Source: Oscillospiraceae bacterium (GTDB taxonomy: Bacteria; Bacillota_A; Clostridia; Oscillospirales; Oscillospiraceae). From it: a stretch of DNA of 19,087 bases. The notes beneath the pieces are model-generated. The model was not told where the DNA came from and did no database searches. It was given only the letters and a program-made list of their open reading frames with translations. Position 1 is the first letter of the stretch, and each line of letters begins with the position of its first letter. Both the position numbers and the translations under genes were made by a program. The stretch lies in contig JAFYLN010000223.1 in the NCBI GenBank assembly GCA_017537045.1, positions 1-19,087 of the forward strand, in the 5' to 3' direction. Shown one piece after another: positions 13,534 through 19,087 of the stretch.

Positions 13534-13851
13534 TCAATCAAAGCGAACCATAATACGGTTTTCTCCATCTTTCCAACAGAGATAATCGCCATTAAGTGAA
13601 AACTCTTGAAAGTTACTGTTATATCCAAGATGCAAGCCAAGTTTCTTATAGCTCTTTTGCCTTCTATCATCATCCCAATCTAGTGATACATCCATCTGCA
13701 TATATCCAACATTGTATGTAACACTTGCAAATATATCGCTATAGGTGTAAAGCTCCCCGTTGTTCTCCACAATGGCATCAACATTACCATGGAAACTTTC
13801 ACCGCCGCCAATAGCGCGCTTCACGGCCATCACCGAAGCATCTCTACTCAT
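13534..13851 (-). CDS. Orphan 105-aa protein of unknown function next to tRNA-Leu
   Basis: I do not recognise this protein. It has no signal peptide and no membrane segment. It is rich in Asp, Tyr, Ser and Asn, begins MSRDASVMAVKRAIGGGESF, and its second half (VSLDWDDDRR ... LHLGYNSNFQEFSLNGDYLCW) alternates in a way that suggests a small beta-rich cytoplasmic protein. The ATG at 13851 was chosen over 13875 because TAAGGAG precedes it. The gene is visibly AT-richer than its neighbours, sits 26 nt downstream of the tRNA-Leu terminator, and has no promoter of its own that I can see, so read-through from the tRNA may express it. This suggests acquisition near a tRNA. Confidence 0.65.
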   Translation of the reverse strand: MSRDASVMAVKRAIGGGESFHGNVDAIVENNGELYTYSDIFASVTYNVGYMQMDVSLDWDDDRRQKSYKKLGLHLGYNSNFQEFSLNGDYLCWKDGENRIMVRFD

Positions 13852-13876
13852 ATAATTACTCCTTACCAAAAACATT

Positions 13877-13910
13877 AAATCCCTGTATCACCAAAGCAAT
13901 ACAGGGATTT
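13877..13910 (-). terminator. Terminator immediately after tRNA-Leu
   Basis: AAATCCCTGTAT (13877-13888) and ATACAGGGATTT (13899-13910) form a perfect 12-bp stem with a 10-nt loop. It overlaps the last base of the encoded CCA and is followed on the minus strand by TTTAATGTTTTT. Confidence 0.85.
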
Positions 13911-13992
13911 GGTGCGGGCAACAGGACTCGAACCTGCACGCTCTCGCGGGGGAACCTAAATCCCCTGAGTCTACCAATTCCACCATGCCCGC
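13910..13992 (-). tRNA. tRNA-Leu (anticodon UAG)
   Basis: An 83-nt class II tRNA with CCA encoded. Acceptor GCGGGCA pairs with TGCCCGC. The D-arm contains GGAATTGGTAGAC, the anticodon stem GGGGA/TCCCC holds the loop TTTAGGT with anticodon TAG (UAG, reading CUN leucine codons), a long variable arm (CGCGAGAGCG) follows, and the T-arm contains GGTTCGAGTCC. All arms pair well, so it looks functional. Confidence 0.96.
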
Positions 13993-14066
13993 ATATTCTT
14001 TTGTGCCTCTGATTTTTACACGGAGAGGTATCCGAGGTGGGGCATGTCGCCTGATCCACAATTTAT

Positions 14067-14088
14067 AAAAACAGGCAGGCCTGTTTTT
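14067..14088. terminator. Bidirectional terminator-like hairpin
   Basis: AAAAACAGGC (14067-14076) and GCCTGTTTTT (14079-14088) form a perfect 10-bp stem with T-runs on either strand. It lies between the flavodoxin gene (end 14227) and tRNA-Leu on the minus strand and could end the flavodoxin transcript. The gap 13993-14226 otherwise holds only a family A repeat. Confidence 0.6.
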
Positions 14089-14095
14089 CCCTCTT

Positions 14096-14143
14096 GTAGG
14101 GGCGACCATTGGTCGCCCGCGGGCGGCGGATCGCCGCCCCTAC
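14096..14143. repeat. Minimal repeat family A element
   Basis: GTAGGGGCGACC and GGTCGCCC form one hairpin, GGGCGGCG and CGCCGCCCC another, and the unit ends in CCGCCCCTAC. At 48 bp it is just the two conserved ends placed together without the interior found in the larger copies. Confidence 0.7.
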
Positions 14144-14226
14144 ATTCATCTAATAACTGCGGACAAAACCTTCACTGAATATTTAGTTTTTCACGATCAC
14201 AGCATACCACCATCCACCGGTGCTTG

Positions 14227-14745
14227 TCAATCCAAACTTTCCTTTGCCCATGCGGCAATGGTCTCATAGCTGTCCTTTGCCTGATGGCCGCGGACAGACA
14301 GACCGGGCAGAACCGTCGCACCCTTGCAGCTTTCCGCAAGATCCTTTTCGGAGTTTGCCATACCGCTGCCTTCATTGGTGCAAAGCGGTATGATACGCTT
14401 GCCGCTCATATCATAGTGCTCCAAAAAGGTAAAGACACACATGGGCGCTGTACCGCACCAGCAGGGGAAACAGACAAAAACAGTGCTGTATTCTGCCATA
14501 TTTTCCACATAGCCCTTGATTTCAGGACGAGCCTTTGCCTTTGCTTCCTGAACTGCCTGCATGCAGCACTCCCGGTACGCCGCTGCATAGGGCGTTACCG
14601 TATCGATTTCGAAAAGATCAGCACCCACAGCTTTTGCAATATACTCCGCCGCATATTCCGTATTTCCCTTTTCCAGAACCTGAATGCCGCCGGGCATATG
14701 ATTTTCACCCTTGCGGGAATAATAAACGACCAAAGCCTTTGCCAT
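14227..14745 (-). CDS. Flavodoxin family protein
   Basis: A 172-aa FMN protein. The N-terminal strand and phosphate-binding loop read ALVVYYSRKGENH (about 4-16), with the usual flavodoxin order afterwards: GADLFEIDTVTPY, TVFVCFPCWCGTAPM (the second flavin loop) and IIPLCTNEGSGM (the third). The Cys-rich WCGTAP loop resembles the larger Flavodoxin_4-like group of Firmicutes rather than small ferredoxin-replacing flavodoxins. It probably acts in electron transfer or as a small NAD(P)H-linked reductase. The ATG at 14745 is preceded by AAAGGAGC; upstream in-frame ATGs precede or overlap that ribosome site. It has a separate promoter in the 69-nt gap after the HAD gene. Confidence 0.9.
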   Translation of the reverse strand: MAKALVVYYSRKGENHMPGGIQVLEKGNTEYAAEYIAKAVGADLFEIDTVTPYAAAYRECCMQAVQEAKAKARPEIKGYVENMAEYSTVFVCFPCWCGTAPMCVFTFLEHYDMSGKRIIPLCTNEGSGMANSEKDLAESCKGATVLPGLSVRGHQAKDSYETIAAWAKESLD

Positions 14746-14776
14746 TGCTAATGCTCCTTTCATTTTCTTTACTGAA

Positions 14777-14805
14777 ACTTTACTATAAATATTTCTCGTT
14801 GTCAA
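14777..14805 (-). promoter_or_regulatory. Flavodoxin promoter
   Basis: On the minus strand TTGACA (14805-14800), 17 bp, TAAAGT (14782-14777), giving a leader of about 25 nt before the ATG at 14745. Good -35, moderate -10. Confidence 0.65.
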
Positions 14806-14814
14806 CAAACTTCT

Positions 14815-15597
14815 TTAAATCAGACCAAAATGGTGCAGGGCGTTGAACACGCCGTCACCGAGCACCGGGTCGGTAACATAATCCACCACTTTCTTCACAG
14901 CTTCCACACCGTCACCCAGACAGATGGTAGTGCCTGCCATGGCAAACATGGGAAGGTCGTTTTCACTGTCGCCAATGGCGAAAATTTCTTCTTTCGGCAC
15001 ATGCAGCTCTTTTAAAAAGCGCTCCATGCCCTCTGCCTTGGAGTGACCCTTTTTGATGTACTCGACCATGGTATTGGCGCGGATAATGGAATCGAAATAA
15101 GGTGCCGTTTCCCGCAGGAACCGCGCCCGGTCACAGCCGGGGGTATCGTAGGTCACAAACTTGATAAACTGCAAATCTGCAGAATTCTGAATCGGCTCCA
15201 CGCGGATTCCCTGCGCTGCCAGACGTTCTGCCTCCCGCAAGCCCAGCGCATGATAGGGCAGGTCTGCATCAAAGAGCAGGGAATCGTGCCCCTCCGTCTG
15301 GATGGCCATGCGGCAATCGTGCGCCAGCTCCAGAATCTTCCTGCATTCCTCCTGTGACGGATAATCCTGATAGATCATCTCCCCGTCAAGGATCAGCTCC
15401 ATACCACAGGAGCAGATCCAGCCGGAAAAATCCAGTTTCTGCACTCTGGGATCCACGTGGCCGATGGGCCGGCCGGTGTTGACGATGGGCAAATGTCCAT
15501 TCTTTTTCAGCAGCCGAACCGCTTCCACCGCAGATTCCGGAATGATTTGGGTATCGTAGTCCACAACAGTGCCGTCTATATCAAAGAAAACAACCAT
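14815..15597 (-). CDS. Cof-type HAD-superfamily phosphatase
   Basis: A 260-aa phosphatase of the Cof/YbiV-like HAD subgroup. Motif I FFDIDGTV (Asp6 nucleophile, Asp8 acid/base), motif II NTGRP (Thr41), motif III Lys187 (KKGHSKAEG), motif IV IGDSENDLPMF (Asp210, Asp214). A large C2-type cap lies between about 85 and 185. Such enzymes dephosphorylate sugar phosphates or cofactors such as FMN or PLP; the substrate cannot be told here. The start at 15597 has GGAGG about 5 nt upstream and a promoter at 15621-15649. Neighbour of the flavodoxin gene, which has its own promoter, so they are only loosely linked. Confidence 0.92.
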   Translation of the reverse strand: MVVFFDIDGTVVDYDTQIIPESAVEAVRLLKKNGHLPIVNTGRPIGHVDPRVQKLDFSGWICSCGMELILDGEMIYQDYPSQEECRKILELAHDCRMAIQTEGHDSLLFDADLPYHALGLREAERLAAQGIRVEPIQNSADLQFIKFVTYDTPGCDRARFLRETAPYFDSIIRANTMVEYIKKGHSKAEGMERFLKELHVPKEEIFAIGDSENDLPMFAMAGTTICLGDGVEAVKKVVDYVTDPVLGDGVFNALHHFGLI

Positions 15598-15620
15598 ATT
15601 TTCCTCCGCATTTTTTCTTC

Positions 15621-15649
15621 ATCTTATCATGGGCGGGAAAGAATGTCAA
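15621..15649 (-). promoter_or_regulatory. Promoter of the HAD phosphatase gene
   Basis: On the minus strand TTGACA (15649-15644), a 17-bp spacer, TAAGAT (15626-15621). The leader is about 17 nt and includes the GGAGG ribosome site. Confidence 0.75.
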
Positions 15650-15678
15650 TCAATGGCGTGCGCATTCCAATATGGATG

Positions 15679-15857
15679 CAAATTGATGTTTATCGCACCA
15701 TGTAGTGTAGATAAAGTAGGGGCGGCGACCCGCCGCCCGGCGGTACAATGTGCGAATCCGCCGAAAACCAATGCGAATACGTTAAATTCTACCGCACGGG
15801 CGGCTAATAGCCGCCCCTACATTCAAAATTGGAACAGAACAATAAACCGAAATTCAA
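15679..15857 (+). repeat. Full repeat family A element, left flank of the PadR unit
   Basis: An element of about 180 bp. The left end CAAATTGATGTTTATCGCAC and right end (CGAAATTCAAAA) are imperfect inverted repeats. Inside, GTAGGGGCGG (15717) and CCGCCCCTAC (15820) form a second inverted pair, with a shared core CATTGCGAATACGTTAAATT-like segment. It lies in the same orientation as the copy at 16753-16932. It encodes no protein, which fits a MITE-like element. Confidence 0.8.
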
Positions 15858-15866
15858 AAACAGCAC

Positions 15867-15919
15867 TTGACAAAAGAGGAAGCTCTCTATATACTTAGTA
15901 TTACTAAATGGTTACTAAC
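15867..15919 (+). promoter_or_regulatory. padR promoter with overlapping PadR-type operator
   Basis: TTGACA (15867-15872), a 17-bp spacer and TATACT (15890-15895) form a near-perfect promoter. The -10 is embedded in ATACT-T-AGTAT (15891-15901), which overlaps TTAGT-ATT-ACTAA (15895-15907), with another half site TTACTAAC (15912-15919). Such ATACT/AGTAT dyads are the usual look of PadR operators, so the operon is probably autorepressed. Confidence 0.8.
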
Positions 15920-15933
15920 ACAGAGGTGATACC

Positions 15934-16272
15934 ATGGATGACCGTTTTTCCCAGCAGCTTAAAAAAGGTGTGCTTGAAATGCTGGTGCTGGAGTTGATCT
16001 GCCGGAAGAGCAGCTACGGCTATGAATTGCTGACCCGGCTGAAAGAGCGCTCCGAGGGGGTCTTTGCCCTGAAAGAGGGAACCCTCTATCCCATTCTCTA
16101 CCGGTTGGAGGATGACGGCCTTATCGTCTCCAGCTGGAGCCCCGGCGAAGGCCGCGCCGCCCCCAAGAAAATCTACACCGCAACCGATGCCGGCCGTCAG
16201 GAAAATCTGCGGCGGCGAATTGTCTGGCAGGAATTTGTCAGAACCGTAAATAATATCCCGGAAGGAGTGTAA
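15934..16272 (+). CDS. PadR family transcriptional regulator
   Basis: A 112-aa winged-helix repressor of the short PadR (subfamily 2) type. The PadR signature is clear: GVLEMLVLELICRKSSYGYELLTRL (about 12-36), then LKEGTLYPILYRLEDDGLI (46-64) and the wing and YTATDAGRQ (81-89), with a C-terminal dimer helix. The start at 15934 follows GAGGTG. It is cotranscribed with the HAAS-type protein 5 nt downstream, a very common pair in Firmicutes in which the PadR protein represses its own operon and often responds to antibiotics or envelope stress. The inducer is unknown. Confidence 0.96.
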   Translation: MDDRFSQQLKKGVLEMLVLELICRKSSYGYELLTRLKERSEGVFALKEGTLYPILYRLEDDGLIVSSWSPGEGRAAPKKIYTATDAGRQENLRRRIVWQEFVRTVNNIPEGV

Positions 16273-16277
16273 TTCAG

Positions 16278-16754
16278 ATGGAAAATCAGATCAAAAAATA
16301 CTTACATGCCGTCCGGCGGCGGCTGAATCTGCCGAAAGACATTAAAAACCGCTGTATCAGCGATCTGCAGACCACCATTCAGGCCAGAACGGAAAACGGC
16401 GAAAGCTGGGAGGAAATCCAGTCTTCTCTTGGCTCCCCCAAAGAGGTTGCCGCAGAACTGAGCGAACAGATGCGGGAATATGTTTACCACAAAAGCCCCT
16501 GGCGGTTTCTGTTTCTGGCAGCGGCTGTCCTCAGCGGCGGCTGGCTGGTTTTCTATGCAGGCATGCAGATGGTTTTGTCGATCATCGCAAGCAATGCTGC
16601 CAGCATCGGTGTCATTGGCGGTGCCGACGGCCCCACGGCCATTTTTGTCACTACAGGTCCCGTTATGAACTGGGATGCCCTTACCATGGGTGCCGTTTGT
16701 GCTGCCTGCATTGCCGCTTTTCTGCTGCTGCGTAAATGCAAACCAAAGCAGTAA
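16278..16754 (+). CDS. HAAS-domain (DUF1700-like) membrane protein with a GGADGPTAIF motif
   Basis: A 158-aa protein. Residues 1-65 are a helical HAAS-type domain (RRRLNLPKDIKNRCISDLQ ... WEEIQSSLGSPKEVAAEL), the usual partner of PadR regulators. Two hydrophobic helices follow (about 76-104 and 134-151). Between them, residues 111-124 read GVIGGADGPTAIFV, which matches the sodium-binding motif region of the beta subunits of Na+-translocating decarboxylases (OadB/GcdB). The rest of OadB is absent, so this is not a decarboxylase subunit, though it could be misannotated as one. It starts 5 nt after padR. The stop codon overlaps the first base pairs of the downstream family A repeat (16753). Confidence 0.88.
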   Translation: MENQIKKYLHAVRRRLNLPKDIKNRCISDLQTTIQARTENGESWEEIQSSLGSPKEVAAELSEQMREYVYHKSPWRFLFLAAAVLSGGWLVFYAGMQMVLSIIASNAASIGVIGGADGPTAIFVTTGPVMNWDALTMGAVCAACIAAFLLLRKCKPKQ

Positions 16755-16932
16755 ATTGATGTTTGCCGTACCATATAGGGTGGATAACGTAGGGGCGACC
16801 ATTGGTCGCCCGCGCAGGGAAATGTTGCGAATTTGACGAAACCATTGCGAATACGTTAAATTCTACCGCACGGGCGGCTGATAGCCGCCCCTACATTTAT
16901 ATTCGAAACGAAACGACAAACTGAAATTTGAA
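16753..16932 (+). repeat. Full repeat family A element, right flank of the PadR unit
   Basis: It begins AAATTGATGTTT inside the stop codon of the HAAS gene and ends GAAATTTGAAC. It contains GTAGGGGCGACC and GGCTGATAGCCGCCCCTAC and shares a segment of over 40 nt (about 16843-16894) almost unchanged with the copy at 15679-15857. Same orientation as that copy, so the padR-HAAS operon sits between direct repeats. Confidence 0.8.
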
Positions 16933-16944
16933 CACGCTTTATCG

Positions 16945-16981
16945 AAAGCCCCGGTATGTATGCCGGAGCTTTTGCTTTTTT
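16945..16981 (+). terminator. Terminator of the PadR operon
   Basis: AAAGCCCCGG (16945-16954) pairs with CCGGAGCTTT (16963-16972) with one mismatch, followed by TGCTTTTTTT. It lies about 190 nt past the HAAS stop, beyond the repeat, so the native transcript would carry the whole repeat as 3' RNA. Confidence 0.75.
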
Positions 16982-17026
16982 TGCTGATTTATCCGTCTCT
17001 TTCTCTTCTTTTTTGTACAATTCTTC

Positions 17027-17055
17027 TTGACAATCCCACTTTGGAACAGTAAAAT
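17027..17055 (+). promoter_or_regulatory. Promoter upstream of the rny leader
   Basis: TTGACA (17027-17032), a 17-bp spacer and TAAAAT (17050-17055). This is the only strong promoter seen before rny and implies a transcript start near 17062, about 350 nt before the start codon. Confidence 0.75.
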
Positions 17056-17061
17056 AGAATG

Positions 17062-17160
17062 CGGTATGGTGTACGCTGCCCCGTTTTCTGCGGGGTTGTC
17101 AGCGTTTCATAATAACCGGCGTTTTGCCGGGGTATGCGTTTTGCGCCTCATGGCGTTTTA
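17062..17160 (+). ncRNA. Structured 5' leader or small RNA upstream of rny
   Basis: Three stems follow the promoter. ACGCTG-CCCCG / CGGGG-ttgt-CAGCGT (17073-17105) is a two-part stem with a bulge, CCGGC-GTTTT-GCCGG (17116-17130) is a perfect hairpin, and GCGCC-TCAT-GGCGT then TTTTA (17143-17160) is terminator-like. The region could be a free small RNA of about 100 nt or an attenuator within the rny leader. No known RNA family was recognised. Confidence 0.4.
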
Positions 17161-17182
17161 TCTATAGCTGTTGTGTTTCTGC

Positions 17183-17316
17183 TGTCATTGCGAACCAAGT
17201 GCACACGCTGGTGTGGCAATCCGCGCTTTTTGCGATGCAAAGCATCGCGCGGCTCATTGGAGCCGCAGGAATACGGATTCCCACGCCGGCTCACAAGGAG
17301 CCTCCTCGGAATGACA
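17183..17316. repeat. Repeat family B element inside the rny leader
   Basis: A 134-bp unit from TGTCATTGCGAACC to CCTCCTCGGAATGACA with complementary inner arms (GTGTGGCAATCCG and CGGATTCCCACGC) and an internal GATGC-AAA-GCATC hairpin. Full partner of the copy at 95-221. Any transcript from the 17027 promoter reads through it, so it becomes a long RNA hairpin before rny. Confidence 0.8.
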
Positions 17317-17414
17317 CAAGGAATCAGCAGTTTTGATACACAATTTTACATGGGGTTCATTGCGCCCACCCCTTCGACGCCTATTTTTACAGAAGGAGGT
17401 GTGCTGCAAGGATT

Positions 17415-18959
17415 ATGGACAAAATTATTTTTGCCGTCATTGGTTTTGCGATTGGTGCTGCAATCTTTTTCGTCGTCGGTATGCTTTACCGGAAGAAGGT
17501 GGCAGAGCGTGAGATCGGTTCCGCAGAGATGGAAGCGACCCGCCTGATCAACGAAGCCATCCGCAGTGGTGAGAGCCGCAAGAAGGAAATGCTTCTGGAA
17601 GCCAAGGACGAGATCCATAGATCACGTACAGAACACGACAAGGAAGTCAAAGAGCGCCGCGCCGAGCTGAGCAAGCAGGAGCGCCGTCTGGAACAGAAAG
17701 AAACCACCCTCGACAAGAAGACCGAAGCATTCGAACGCAAGGAAGAGGAGCTTGCCAAAAAACTCCAGAAAGTTACGGAGACCCAGGCAAAGGCTGACGA
17801 GCTGTGCAAGGCGCAGCTGGTCAAGCTGGAAGAAATCTCCGAGCTGACTCAGGAGCAGGCAAAGCAGTACCTGCTGCAGAGCGTGGAAGAGGAAGTCCGT
17901 CACGAAGCCGCCATGAAGATCAAGGAGATCGAGGCGCAGCTGAAGGACGAGGCCGAAGCCACCGCCCGGGAGGTCATTGCCACCGCCATCCAGCGCTGCG
18001 CAGCTGACCACGCTGCGGAAACCACCGTTTCCGTTGTGGCACTGCCCAATGATGAAATGAAGGGCCGCATCATTGGCCGCGAGGGTCGCAATATCCGCAC
18101 TCTCGAAACCATTACCGGTGTGGACCTGATCATCGATGATACCCCTGAAGCCATTACCGTGTCTTCTTTCGATCCCGTTCGCCGCGAGGTCGCAAGACTG
18201 GCACTGGAAAAGCTAATCGCCGATGGCCGTATCCACCCCACCCGCATCGAGGATATGGTGGAAAAGGCTCGCAAGGAAGTGGACCGCACCATCCGCGAGG
18301 AGGGCGAGCGCGCCTGCTATGAGACCGGCGTGCACAACCTGAACCCCGAGCTGGTGAAGATTCTGGGCCGCCAGAAGTACCGTACCTCCTACGGCCAGAA
18401 CGTGCTGAACCACTCCATCGAAGTCGCCCACATCGCCGGCCTGATGGCTGCAGAGCTGGGTGTGGATGTGGCGCTGGCAAAGCGCGCCGGCCTGCTGCAT
18501 GACCTGGGCAAATCCATCGACCACGAGGTAGAGGGCAGCCATGTGCAGCTGGGTGCCGATCTGGTTCGCAAATACAAGGAAAATCCTGTGGTCATCAATG
18601 CTGTGGAAGCACACCACGGCGATGTGGAACCCAAGACCGTCATCGCCGTTCTGGTTCAGGCCGCCGATGCCATCTCCGCCGCCCGTCCCGGCGCCCGCCG
18701 CGAGAATGTGGAGAACTATATCCGCCGCCTGCAGAAGCTGGAAGAGCTGACCGGTTCCTATCCCGGTGTCGACAAGGCCTTCGCCATTCAGGCAGGCCGC
18801 GAGGTTCGCATCATGGTCAAGCCCGAGGTGGTCACCGAGGACAACATGATCCTGCTGGCCCGCGACATTGCAAAGAAGATCGAATCCGAGTTGGAATACC
18901 CCGGTCAGATCAAGATCAACGTCATCCGCGAAACCAAGGCCGTCGAGTACGCAAAGTAA
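17415..18959 (+). CDS. rny: Ribonuclease Y
   Basis: A 514-aa membrane-bound endoribonuclease that starts decay of many mRNAs in Firmicutes. All parts are present in order: N-terminal helix (4-24), long coiled coil rich in Glu/Lys/Arg (about 28-195), KH RNA-binding domain with [15 protein letters not shown] (217-231), and HD metal phosphodiesterase domain with His333, HD at His362-Asp363 and the later AVEAHHGD and [14 protein letters not shown] segments. Length is usual for the family. GGAGG (17395-17399) lies 15 nt before the ATG, unusually far, and AAGGA at 17408-17412 is too close, so initiation may be inefficient or controlled. It is followed by a strong terminator, so it is monocistronic here. 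Confidence 0.98.
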   Translation: MDKIIFAVIGFAIGAAIFFVVGMLYRKKVAEREIGSAEMEATRLINEAIRSGESRKKEMLLEAKDEIHRSRTEHDKEVKERRAELSKQERRLEQKETTLDKKTEAFERKEEELAKKLQKVTETQAKADELCKAQLVKLEEISELTQEQAKQYLLQSVEEEVRHEAAMKIKEIEAQLKDEAEATAREVIATAIQRCAADHAAETTVSVVALPNDEMKGRIIGREGRNIRTLETITGVDLIIDDTPEAITVSSFDPVRREVARLALEKLIADGRIHPTRIEDMVEKARKEVDRTIREEGERACYETGVHNLNPELVKILGRQKYRTSYGQNVLNHSIEVAHIAGLMAAELGVDVALAKRAGLLHDLGKSIDHEVEGSHVQLGADLVRKYKENPVVINAVEAHHGDVEPKTVIAVLVQAADAISAARPGARRENVENYIRRLQKLEELTGSYPGVDKAFAIQAGREVRIMVKPEVVTEDNMILLARDIAKKIESELEYPGQIKINVIRETKAVEYAK

Positions 18960-18965
18960 AGAACG

Positions 18966-18999
18966 AAGAGAGCAGATTGCAATATCTGCTCTCTTTTTG
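18966..18999 (+). terminator. Terminator after rny
   Basis: AAGAGAGCAGAT (18966-18977) pairs perfectly with ATCTGCTCTCTT (18984-18995) around a 6-nt loop, with a run of five or more Ts. It starts 6 nt after the rny stop. Confidence 0.92.
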
Positions 19000-19007
19000 T
19001 CTGGTAT

Positions 19008-19087
19008 TTCAAATTGATGTTTATCGCACTCTTGAAAATTTAAATTGTCGCCCCTGTGGGGCGACAGCATCCTTCGGATGCAGGGGA
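19008..19087 (-). repeat. Repeat family C, copy 2 (cut by window end)
   Basis: Reverse complement of 319-398 with two mismatches over 80 bp. The element may continue past the window edge. Its left end TTCAAATTGATGTTTATCGC is the same outer end as the family A elements at 15679 and 16753. Confidence 0.85.

Noticed and set aside
13910..13930. tRNA-Leu 3' end as an attachment site with a second copy nearby
   Set aside because: No duplicate of the tRNA 3' end was seen in the window, and no integrase gene is present.
16278..16754. Calling this gene a sodium-translocating decarboxylase beta subunit
   Set aside because: Only the short GGADGPTAIF segment matches; length, topology and the HAAS-type N-terminus do not fit.
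17124..17547. Plus-strand open frames before and across the rny start
   Set aside because: They translate the family B repeat and the leader and overlap rny out of frame without a ribosome site.

Overview
The window looks like chromosome of a Gram-positive gut Clostridia member, probably Oscillospiraceae/Ruminococcaceae-like. The reasons are moderately GC-rich coding DNA, strong AAGGAG ribosome sites, near-consensus sigma-A promoters (TTGACA-N17-TATAAT types), RNase Y, a PadR/HAAS pair, a cytoplasmic GH29 fucosidase, an anaerobe-style AhpC/rubredoxin redox set, and many short palindromic intergenic repeats. The species cannot be named from the sequence alone. Layout: (1) 1-491 is a mosaic of three repeat families. 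(2) 492-2888 (+) is an operon of two half-size chromate-type (CHR) transporters followed by an alpha-L-fucosidase. (3) 3196-9031 (-) is a thiol/redox block: an SDR oxidoreductase, a reductase with AhpF parts in permuted order, AhpC, a membrane-anchored alpha/beta hydrolase, rubredoxin, a TlpA-like thioredoxin and CcdA. (4) 9226-13184 (-) is a compact five-gene operon: ECF-like sigma factor, six-TM membrane protein, ABC ATPase, ABC permease and PGRP-type amidase, with overlaps or a 3-nt gap between neighbours. (5) 13185-13910 is an AT-richer patch with a 25-bp perfect inverted repeat, a start-less reading-frame remnant and an orphan 105-aa gene beside tRNA-Leu(UAG). (6) 13910-15597 (-) holds the tRNA, a flavodoxin and a Cof-type HAD phosphatase. 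(7) 15679-16932 (+) is a PadR regulator plus HAAS-type membrane protein, bracketed by two same-orientation ~180-bp MITE-like repeats. (8) 17027-18997 (+) is RNase Y behind a ~350-nt structured leader. (9) The last 80 bases are an inverted 78/80 copy of bases 319-398. How the genes work together: AhpC can be recharged by the NAD(P)H-dependent FAD/thioredoxin-fold reductase next to it. CcdA carries electrons across the membrane to TlpA. Rubredoxin is a one-electron carrier typical of anaerobe oxygen/peroxide defence. The most interesting signal I found is a shared promoter architecture before three of these redox units (ahpC, rubredoxin, ccdA-tlpA): a YGTGA-N5-TCACR dyad followed at exactly 21 nt by a TA-nnn-T -10 box. 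This is the geometry of a class II CRP/FNR-type activator and suggests a small, locally visible redox regulon whose regulator lies outside the window. A second candidate system is the sigma/membrane protein/ABC/amidase operon, which looks like an autonomous cell-envelope response module.
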